Assembly: GCA_946480675.1 (NCBI GenBank)
Contig: CAMLKS010000035.1
Coordinates: forward strand, 1 to 12,179
Direction of reading: 5' to 3'
Source of the DNA: an uncultured Bacteroidota bacterium
Lineage (GTDB): Bacteria; Bacteroidota; Bacteroidia; Chitinophagales; Chitinophagaceae
DNA: 12,179 nucleotides
The notes beneath the pieces were generated by a model, which did not search any database, was not told the origin of the DNA, and saw only the letters and a list, made by a program, of their open reading frames with translations. Positions 6,462 through 12,179 of this stretch are shown here, piece after piece. Position 1 is the first letter of the stretch. Each line of letters starts with the position of its first letter. The position numbers and the translations under genes were made by a program.

Positions 6462-7196
6462 ATGTGGAAGTTGTTATTTATCCCCTCCTTTTTATGTATT
6501 TCATTCGGTGCTTATGGCCAGTCGGCAGGTGCAGATGGTACGTCGCCGGAGGTTGTGAGCAAGACGAAAGAAGGTAAGACTACGGTTACCATCATTAAAC
6601 TGAAAAAACCGGGTGAAGAGCCGGCCAAAGAGCAAGATAAAAAGCTGATGGCCTCGAACGTAAAAGATAAACCATCGCAAACGGGTGGGGATGTTGTAAG
6701 CAAAACATCGGACGGGAAGACCACCGTTACCATCATCAAAAAAGCAAAGCCTGCGGATACGGTTGCCACAGCAGCTACCAAGAAAGGTGAGAAAGTTAAG
6801 CCTGCCACACCTGCACCTACAGCGAAGCCGGAAGTAGCGAAGGTGCTGCAGGAACTGCCGGAAGTGAAAGCCAGGAAGCGTAATGACAAGCATGCGGTAT
6901 TTGTAAGCCGCGATGCAGATGACCTTGTAACTGTTCAACAATTGCTGGATGACCCTAAGCTATACCTGAAGGGCTACGCTATAGACAGCTTCGAGTTTTA
7001 TTATGTGCCGAAGCAGAATGATTATGTAATGGGCTATGCCATAAAAGGCGATAGCTTTATAAACGACCAGGTAAGGCTAATACTGGCGCAGGCAGAAGCC
7101 GGTGATAAGATATATTTCAAGCGTATTTATGCATCAGACGCCAACACGAAGACCCCGGCGTTATCGGGGCTGAATGTGGATGTGCTGATAAAGTAA
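6462..7196 (+). CDS. Secreted protein with duplicated motif and GldM-like C-terminal domain
   Basis: The 244-residue product has a signal peptide (cleavage likely after AYG, before Gln20). A low-complexity Lys/Pro/Ala/Thr region (21-140) contains two copies of VVSKTxxGKTTVTIIK, at 31-46 and 78-93. The C-terminal part (about 172-244) reads YAIDSFEFYYVPKQNDYVMG, then DSFINDQVRLILAQAEAGDKIYFKRIYA and a closing LSGLNVDVLI strand. This follows the pattern of the C-terminal domain of GldM, the periplasmic shaft of the type IX secretion/gliding motor, where the same SFxL, GD-x-YF-x-x-I and final hydrophobic strand occur. True GldM is about 500 residues with an N-terminal membrane helix, so this is a stand-alone domain protein, not GldM. 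It probably acts in the periplasm; the partner is unknown. Possibly cotranscribed with the gene ending at 6367. Confidence 0.8.
   Translation: MWKLLFIPSFLCISFGAYGQSAGADGTSPEVVSKTKEGKTTVTIIKLKKPGEEPAKEQDKKLMASNVKDKPSQTGGDVVSKTSDGKTTVTIIKKAKPADTVATAATKKGEKVKPATPAPTAKPEVAKVLQELPEVKARKRNDKHAVFVSRDADDLVTVQQLLDDPKLYLKGYAIDSFEFYYVPKQNDYVMGYAIKGDSFINDQVRLILAQAEAGDKIYFKRIYASDANTKTPALSGLNVDVLIK
6552..6740 (+). repeat. Two in-frame copies of a 16-residue repeat
   Basis: Bases 6552-6599 and 6693-6740 encode the same 16-residue unit, VVSKTxxGKTTVTIIK, differing at only two residues (KE against SD). The DNA copies differ at many third positions, so the duplication is old and the protein sequence has been kept by selection. 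Each copy is followed by a Lys/Pro-rich linker. Confidence 0.85.
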
Positions 7197-7226
7197 ATCG
7201 TGAGGATAATTTGAGTGTATATAAAA

Positions 7227-7255
7227 ATAATGGCAACCCTTGTGGTTGCCGTTAT
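7227..7255. terminator. Bidirectional terminator between convergent genes
   Basis: GGCAACC (7232-7238) pairs with GGTTGCC (7244-7250) around a 5-base loop, and the stem extends through a wobble pair to ATAA/TTAT. On the minus strand the hairpin is followed by the T-rich TTATTTTTATAT, a good terminator for the bestrophin gene; on the plus strand the tail is weaker. It sits in the 62-base gap between the stops at 7196 and 7259. Confidence 0.75.
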
Positions 7256-7258
7256 GTA

Positions 7259-8272
7259 TTACATCAAAATATCGTGAACCGGTTCAGGCTTTGGTGGCAG
7301 GTCGTTTTCGCCCAACATTTCCCGAAGGTCTATCTCTATGGTTTTGCAGATGGCAGTAATGGGCACATCGTTGATAGAATTCTCAAACGGGTTTTCGCTG
7401 CTGGCACCTACTATTTCCATAGTGTTGAATACCCATGCTATCAATAGATGAAAGGGCACAACCAGCCATTCAAATTCTTCGCCCATTTTCTGAAACTCAT
7501 TGATGAGGCCAAAGGGTAGCAGCAGGATGAATATCCATGTGAATACCGAGCTGAAGTAGGCATACTGGCGGGGGAATGGAAAGCTTTTAATACGCTCTGC
7601 TGCACCTTGCTGATTATAGAACTCTGCCAGGGTACGCGTCATTTCCACATGATGGTAAGAATCGATAATGCCGTTGTTATAGAGGTATTCCAGGTCTCTC
7701 GATTGTTTGCGTATCAGTTGTGTAGCAGCGTTACGGTTGTTCACCAGCTGTTCCACTTCTTCTATAGGCAGGTAGCATTGCAATTCCTTATCCAGCGATT
7801 TAGTATGGAACTCATCCTCCTGCTCTACCAGCCACTGGCCTGTTTTATATGCTTGTTCCCAATAAGCAGGCCGGCGTAGTTGCAGGCGCAATGCGTTCAG
7901 GAAAGCGATATGCCTGTATATTAGCCTGCGGTGTATCTCTTCCAGTTGTATATCGCCGCAGGCAGCATGGTTGCGTTTGTTGTTCACAAAATCCAGCACT
8001 TGTATGCCCCATGTGCGGCTTGCATTTACAAGCGATCCCCATACGCGGCGTGCTTCCCATAGCCTGTCGTAAGATGAATTATTTTTAAAGCCGAGGTAAA
8101 AGGCTACCGCTACGGCAATGGCCGATATAGGCAGAAAAGGTATCTGCAGAAAATGCCAGTCCAGATAGTGGTGTGCAGCTACTACCAGTGCGCTGTAGCA
8201 GGCATAGAAGATGAGATACTTCCATGCATACAGCAGGATGATACTCCATCGGATGGTGCGTCTAGTGTACAT
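7259..8272 (-). CDS. Bestrophin-family ion channel
   Basis: A 337-residue member of the bacterial bestrophin (formerly UPF0187) family, whose characterised members form pentameric ion channels in the inner membrane; the Klebsiella homologue conducts cations while animal ones conduct anions. The hallmark GFKNNSSYDRLWEARRVWGSLVNASR is at residues 61-86, directly after the pore-lining helix (about 47-60, PISAIAVAVAFYLG). Other membrane segments are about 14-33, 241-258 and 266-284. The C-terminal ENPFENSINDVP (293-304) is the family's second conserved stretch. Length is normal (about 300-340). It follows the SGNH gene by 43 bases on the same strand with no terminator seen, so it may be the last gene of the MBOAT transcript, though a separate promoter cannot be ruled out. 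Ion selectivity is not readable from sequence. Confidence 0.93.
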   Translation of the reverse strand: MYTRRTIRWSIILLYAWKYLIFYACYSALVVAAHHYLDWHFLQIPFLPISAIAVAVAFYLGFKNNSSYDRLWEARRVWGSLVNASRTWGIQVLDFVNNKRNHAACGDIQLEEIHRRLIYRHIAFLNALRLQLRRPAYWEQAYKTGQWLVEQEDEFHTKSLDKELQCYLPIEEVEQLVNNRNAATQLIRKQSRDLEYLYNNGIIDSYHHVEMTRTLAEFYNQQGAAERIKSFPFPRQYAYFSSVFTWIFILLLPFGLINEFQKMGEEFEWLVVPFHLLIAWVFNTMEIVGASSENPFENSINDVPITAICKTIEIDLREMLGENDLPPKPEPVHDILM

Positions 8273-8315
8273 ATATACTATTGTGCAATGCTAATATACA
8301 ATGCTATGTTGTTTA

Positions 8316-9284
8316 TTATTGCTGCGCTGCACCAGATTTTATGATGCCATCATTTATTAATTGCTGTGCCAGGTAATAGCTATACACATCGGCACCTATG
8401 CGGTTTACATGGCCATTGTTTACAAAGTAGGCCGGGCTATCGCACATAAGCAGCAGATCGTGCCTGTAGAAAGGCAGGTTGTTTTGCGCAGCTACCTGCT
8501 CATAATAGTTGAGGATAGCTTCCGCATTGCTGATGTTCTCTATATTATTCCGCTTGAATTCAGGCGCGTAAGTGAGTACCAGCCTGATGTTCTTTTCCCG
8601 GCATAGTGCAATGAGATCGTTCAGTATTTTTTTGCCTTTGTCTTGTACGTCTATCGTTTGTGCAGGCCCCAGGCTATCACGGGGTATAGTGACGGCGGTA
8701 TTGCTTACATAACCTTTGTATGAAAAGTCGTCATCGGCTATGTCATTTCGGTTTCGGATGGTTTGCAATACGATGCTTTTATAGTAATCATCCAATGCTG
8801 TAAGCCTGAGGAAAGGGAATATTTTATACAAACCTGTATGCACCCCTTCCGAGCGCAGCATCTTATCAATCGGCTCTAGGTGGTTGACGGTGATATAGGT
8901 AGGGTAGTAAGCTACAGCATGATGCACTTCCAGTGCAAAGTAGTCGAGCGCCAGAATGATATAAGAAGGCGGACGGTGCTGCAACAGGTAGGCATCTAAA
9001 ATGCTTTTTATCTCGGATATATGCGCACCGCTGGCACCTGCATTGTACGAGTTAAGCCCGGTAATACTATCTATGATGCGCGGGTTCACCGTATTCTTCA
9101 TGCGCGATGAGCCAAGCAGTAATATATCATATCGCGTGGTGTCTTCCCGGAAGATAAATTCGTTCTTGCGTATGCTGTTGAAGAATTTCTTATCCGCATC
9201 TATGATGATGATATAGGCTATCCATGTAACGGCAATACCTATTACCAGTGCTGCTGCCAATCGAAAAATATAGTTCTGTTTCAT
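8316..9284 (-). CDS. SGNH-like membrane-anchored partner of the MBOAT O-acyltransferase
   Basis: A 322-residue protein with one N-terminal membrane anchor (about 8-28) and an extracytoplasmic SGNH-hydrolase-type domain. Block I is ILLLGSSRMKNTV (54-66), with Ser60 in the nucleophile position; a Gly block, YNAGASGAH (80-88), follows. The C-terminal block is FVNNGHVNRIGADVYSYYL (287-305) with the expected His292. Proteins of this kind (DltD, AlgJ/AlgX, PatB types) work with an MBOAT protein to place acyl groups on cell-wall or capsular polymers outside the membrane. Its gene begins 10 bases after the MBOAT stop, so the two are almost certainly cotranscribed. Oddity: the residue three before His292 is Asn289, where the DxxH motif normally has Asp. 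It could be a weak enzyme, use another acid, or be a non-catalytic partner. Confidence 0.85.
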   Translation of the reverse strand: MKQNYIFRLAAALVIGIAVTWIAYIIIIDADKKFFNSIRKNEFIFREDTTRYDILLLGSSRMKNTVNPRIIDSITGLNSYNAGASGAHISEIKSILDAYLLQHRPPSYIILALDYFALEVHHAVAYYPTYITVNHLEPIDKMLRSEGVHTGLYKIFPFLRLTALDDYYKSIVLQTIRNRNDIADDDFSYKGYVSNTAVTIPRDSLGPAQTIDVQDKGKKILNDLIALCREKNIRLVLTYAPEFKRNNIENISNAEAILNYYEQVAAQNNLPFYRHDLLLMCDSPAYFVNNGHVNRIGADVYSYYLAQQLINDGIIKSGAAQQ

Positions 9285-9294
9285 AGGGCCGCGC

Positions 9295-10818
9295 TTAGAA
9301 TTGGAAGTAAATAAAGCTTTCGTTCACAAACACCCCTACCGTGATGATGGCGAATACCAGGAATGCCAGCATGGCTATATCGCGCATGGGCTTGTTATTA
9401 TATTCGGTAAGCAAGGGCTGGTTCTTCTTCTCTATCCAGAACATGTAGGTACAGCCCAGCACCACCAGCACCAGGCTGGTAATGCCAAAGCCGGTACGGT
9501 TGTTCGATTCCATCAGCATCCAGTTGAAAGCAGTTGGCGCATACAGGGTGACTATCTGGTTGATGATAGTAAATGCCTGCCCCACATTCTGCGCCCGGAA
9601 GAATATCCACGCAAAGCATACACAAACAAAAGTGAGCAGCCAGCCACCCGCACGCCAAGCCCAATTGCTGCGCTGCATATCCTTTTCGGTAGCATACCTG
9701 TTGAACAAGATGAACGATACCTGGTACACGGCATGCAGGGCACCCCATATAATAAAAGTCCAGTTGGCGCCATGCCATATGCCCGATACCATAAAGACAA
9801 TGGCGATATTGAGCAGGTAGCGTGCGAAGGCTACGCGGTTGCCACCCAGCGGTTTGTACAGGTAATCCCGAAACCAGGTAGATAGCGAGATATGCCATTT
9901 CTCCCAAAACTCTTTGATATTGGTAGCAAAGTAGGGACGGCGGAAATTTACCATCAGGTCGAAACCCATAACACGTGCCGCACCGATGGCTATATCTGAA
10001 TAGCCGGAGAAATCGCAGTATATCTGTATGGCAAAGTAGATAGTGGCAATTACCAGGTTCAGCCAGTGATAATTTTCAGGGTCGCCATAAACCAGGTTCA
10101 CATAAATAGAAAGCCGGTCGGCAATCACTACTTTTTTAAACAGGCCCCATGCCATTAGCCGCAGGCCCACTATCAGGTTCTCTGCCGAAAAATGTTTGCG
10201 CTCGTGAAACTGGTGCAGGATGTTTTGAGGCCGCTCGATAGGGCCGGCCACCAATTGAGGGTAAAACATCACATACAAGGCATAAATACCAAAATGCCTT
10301 TCTGCCTTCTGGTTGCCACGATATACCTCTATAGTATAGCTCATGGCCTGGAAGGTGTGGAATGAAAGGCCTATAGGCAGTATAATGGTTTGAAGGATGT
10401 CGAGGTCGGTACCCAGCCAACTGTTTAATGCAGTATTGATAACGTTGTTACCCTCTATTATCTGCGATGATATCCATAGCTCCTTGAGTATCGGTACGTG
10501 AAAGGGAAGTACATCGTTGAGGTTGGTAATGATAAAATCGTAGTATTTGAAAAAGCACAGGAAGCCGATATTGGCAATGAGGCTGATAATGAGATACTGC
10601 TTTCGTCGCCGCCCCTGCGCCTGTTCTATATATATACCGGCGAAGTAGTCGATAACGATAGTGACCACCAGTATCAGTACATATATGGGCAGGAAAGCCA
10701 TATAGAACAGGAAACTGGCCATCAGCAGGTGAAACCACCGCAACCGGTGCGGCAGCAGGAAATATATGAGGGTGACTATCGGAAAGAATAATAAAAACTG
10801 GTACGAGTTAAAAAGCAT
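9295..10818 (-). CDS. MBOAT-family membrane O-acyltransferase (AlgI/DltB type)
   Basis: A 507-residue polytopic inner-membrane protein (about ten or more hydrophobic segments) of the AlgI/DltB branch of membrane-bound O-acyltransferases. Such proteins move acyl groups, usually acetyl, across the membrane to an extracellular polymer such as alginate, teichoic acid or another exopolysaccharide. Signatures are the N-terminal FNSYQFLLFF (3-12), LPIGLSFHTFQAMSYTIEVY (147-166), YPQLVAGPIERP (186-197), FCDFSGYSDIAIG-like CDFSGYSDIAIG (268-279), FWEKWHISLSTWFRDYLYKPLGG (304-326) and SGIWHGANWTFIIWGALH (345-362). His349 is the invariant MBOAT histidine; His362 is the second conserved one. Length is normal. 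It is the first gene of a minus-strand unit with the SGNH partner. No glycan biosynthesis genes lie nearby, so the acylated polymer is not identified. Confidence 0.95.
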   Translation of the reverse strand: MLFNSYQFLLFFPIVTLIYFLLPHRLRWFHLLMASFLFYMAFLPIYVLILVVTIVIDYFAGIYIEQAQGRRRKQYLIISLIANIGFLCFFKYYDFIITNLNDVLPFHVPILKELWISSQIIEGNNVINTALNSWLGTDLDILQTIILPIGLSFHTFQAMSYTIEVYRGNQKAERHFGIYALYVMFYPQLVAGPIERPQNILHQFHERKHFSAENLIVGLRLMAWGLFKKVVIADRLSIYVNLVYGDPENYHWLNLVIATIYFAIQIYCDFSGYSDIAIGAARVMGFDLMVNFRRPYFATNIKEFWEKWHISLSTWFRDYLYKPLGGNRVAFARYLLNIAIVFMVSGIWHGANWTFIIWGALHAVYQVSFILFNRYATEKDMQRSNWAWRAGGWLLTFVCVCFAWIFFRAQNVGQAFTIINQIVTLYAPTAFNWMLMESNNRTGFGITSLVLVVLGCTYMFWIEKKNQPLLTEYNNKPMRDIAMLAFLVFAIITVGVFVNESFIYFQF

Positions 10819-10837
10819 GCGTTTGCTGGAATGATTG

Positions 10838-10868
10838 TAAAAGTAATGGCGCGTGTTTGTATCTACAA
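10838..10868 (-). promoter_or_regulatory. Possible promoter of the MBOAT-SGNH unit
   Basis: On the minus strand ATTG (plus 10865-10868) is followed after 19 bases by TACTTTTA (plus 10838-10845), each one mismatch from the Bacteroidota consensus. The -7 box ends 19 bases before the start codon at 10818. Weak match, reported because the position suits the first gene of the unit. Confidence 0.3.
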
Positions 10869-10906
10869 TAGACTGAAGTACATAACAATACGTTAATATA
10901 TTAATA

Positions 10907-10940
10907 TTTGATTAGTTCTTAACTATTAAACGTATCTTTG
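10907..10940 (+). promoter_or_regulatory. Bacteroidota-type promoter of the DEAD-box helicase gene
   Basis: TTTG (10907-10910), 22 bases, then TATCTTTG (10933-10940): perfect matches to both consensus boxes at normal spacing, in a strongly AT-rich stretch. The start codon at 10969 is 28 bases after the -7 box, so the leader is only about 20 bases, too short for an elaborate cold-shock type leader. Confidence 0.85.
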
Positions 10941-10968
10941 CGCCTCATTTTACAAAAGTTCTTTTTTA

Positions 10969-12179
10969 ATGATGTTATTTTCGAGCTTCTCGCTTAGAGA
11001 AGAATTGACTCGTGCCGTATCGGATATGGGCTTTGAGACGCCGACTCCTATTCAACAAAAAGTTATCCCCCAACTCCTATCCCAACCTTCTGATATTATA
11101 GGCCTTGCACAAACCGGAACCGGTAAAACTGCAGCCTTTGGTCTTCCGCTACTGCACCACATGGACGTTGCACAGAAGCATGTGCAAGCACTTGTATTGA
11201 GCCCTACACGCGAACTGTGTATGCAAATACAAGAGGACTTTAAAAAGTATGGCCAACATATGCGTGGCCTTAAAACCACAGCTGTGTATGGTGGCGTGCC
11301 TATTGGCGGCCAGATACGCGAGCTGAAAACCAACCCGCAGGTAATAGTGGCCACTCCCGGCCGCCTGATAGACCTGCTGGAGCGTAAAGCCATATCGCTG
11401 GAGCATGTACAGTACATAGTGCTGGACGAAGCCGATGAGATGCTGAACATGGGTTTCCGTGAGGATATTGAATTTATACTGAAGAATACGCCTGCAAGGC
11501 AGTACACCTGGTTGTTCTCTGCAACGATGAACAATGATGTGCGTAACATAGCAAAGCGCTTCATGAATAAATGGGAAGAGTATTCTGTAGCCCGCGAAAA
11601 CGTGGGTAACGAGAATATCGACCACCAATATTATGTAACCAACCATCACAACAGGTTTGAAACCCTGCGCCGTTTGCTGGATTTTACCCCGGGCATCTAC
11701 GGTATCGTGTTTGTACGTACCCGCCAGGATTGCCAGGACATATCTGAAAAGCTGATGAAGATGGGCTACCATGTAAGCCCGCTGCACGGTGATATGGACC
11801 AGAAGATGCGCAGCAAGGTGATGGAGCGTTTTAAGAACAAGAGCCTGCAGGCCATAGTAGCTACCGATGTGGCTGCCCGTGGTATAGATGTAAACGATAT
11901 TACCCACGTTATCAACTACGAACTGCCGGATGACCCTGAAGTGTACACACACCGCAGTGGCCGTACAGGCCGTGCCGGTAAGTCGGGTATCTGTATATCT
12001 ATCGTATCGCCTAAAGAAATATCGAACATCCGCCAGATAGAGCGTATCGCTAAGACACGTTTCCATAAAAGCGACATACCGGATGGTGCTGAAGTGGTAC
12101 GCAAGCGCCTGTTCCACCAACTGGAGCAGATAGCTACTGCAGACCCTAAAGACGATTTTGCCAGCGTGTACCAGGCCGA
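10969..12179 (+). CDS. DEAD-box ATP-dependent RNA helicase (3' end outside window)
   Basis: The frame is open from an ATG pair (10969 and 10972) to the right edge, 403 codons without a stop. All core motifs are present: the Q motif with TPTPIQQ (24-30), motif I AQTGTGKT (47-54), Ia PTREL (79-83), Ib TPGR (129-132), II DEAD (153-156), III SAT (184-186), IV IVFVRTR (246-252), V ATDVAARGID (298-307) and VI HRSGRTGRAG (328-337). The two RecA-like domains are complete by about residue 360; the missing part would be the C-terminal tail, which in DeaD/CsdA/DbpA relatives often carries an RNA-binding domain. It unwinds short RNA duplexes in the cytoplasm, typically in ribosome assembly, RNA decay or cold adaptation. 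Which of these applies depends on the missing tail, so no symbol is given. It diverges from the MBOAT unit. Confidence 0.95.
   Translation, partial: MMLFSSFSLREELTRAVSDMGFETPTPIQQKVIPQLLSQPSDIIGLAQTGTGKTAAFGLPLLHHMDVAQKHVQALVLSPTRELCMQIQEDFKKYGQHMRGLKTTAVYGGVPIGGQIRELKTNPQVIVATPGRLIDLLERKAISLEHVQYIVLDEADEMLNMGFREDIEFILKNTPARQYTWLFSATMNNDVRNIAKRFMNKWEEYSVARENVGNENIDHQYYVTNHHNRFETLRRLLDFTPGIYGIVFVRTRQDCQDISEKLMKMGYHVSPLHGDMDQKMRSKVMERFKNKSLQAIVATDVAARGIDVNDITHVINYELPDDPEVYTHRSGRTGRAGKSGICISIVSPKEISNIRQIERIAKTRFHKSDIPDGAEVVRKRLFHQLEQIATADPKDDFASVYQA

Noticed and set aside
9301..9885. 194-codon plus-strand frame
   Set aside because: Antisense to the MBOAT gene; no domain, and the MBOAT frame explains the region fully.
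11149..12120. Long open frame (323 codons) on the minus strand
   Set aside because: Antisense to the DEAD-box helicase with all its motifs intact; the product has an odd His/Tyr/Val-rich composition and no family signature.

Overview
The window looks like a chromosomal stretch from a Bacteroidota bacterium, most likely of the Chitinophagaceae type (the family is an inference). The reasons are: several good matches to the Bacteroidota promoter consensus (TTTG, about 20 bases, TAnnTTTG) and no clear Shine-Dalgarno sequences; several secreted proteins and lipoproteins; a domain resembling the C-terminus of the gliding/type IX secretion protein GldM; and codon use of moderate GC. I see no tRNA, rRNA, CRISPR array, phage gene or intact mobile element. 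It reads as ordinary core and accessory chromosome, not as a mobile island.

Layout. Bases 1-307 hold no gene I can support. Next come a 322-residue lipoprotein (+) with a strong terminator, a GNAT acetyltransferase (-) diverging from a 56-residue proline-rich lipoprotein (+), a possible 65-residue small protein (-), and a secreted YceI-family protein (-) with a very clear promoter and terminator. From about 3.4 kb a second, RimJ-type GNAT acetyltransferase (+) is followed by an acyl-CoA dehydrogenase (+), which ends in a perfect hairpin terminator. Then come a secreted protein of unknown function (+) and a secreted protein with two copies of a short repeat and a GldM-like C-terminal domain (+).

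From 7.26 to 10.82 kb three genes lie on the minus strand, transcribed right to left: an MBOAT (AlgI/DltB-type) membrane O-acyltransferase, an SGNH-like partner protein 10 bases after it, and a bestrophin-family channel 43 bases after that. The first two form a recognisable pair for acylating an extracellular glycan; the channel may be a passenger or a functional partner. A bidirectional terminator separates this group from the GldM-like gene, which converges on it. Diverging from the MBOAT gene, a DEAD-box RNA helicase (+) starts from a textbook promoter and runs off the right edge after 403 codons.

No single new system stands out. The items most worth a second look are the GldM-like repeat protein, the uncharacterised secreted protein before it, the SGNH protein that has Asn where the family usually has Asp, the MBOAT-SGNH-bestrophin arrangement, a perfect palindrome inside the yceI promoter, and several unexplained inverted repeats between genes.
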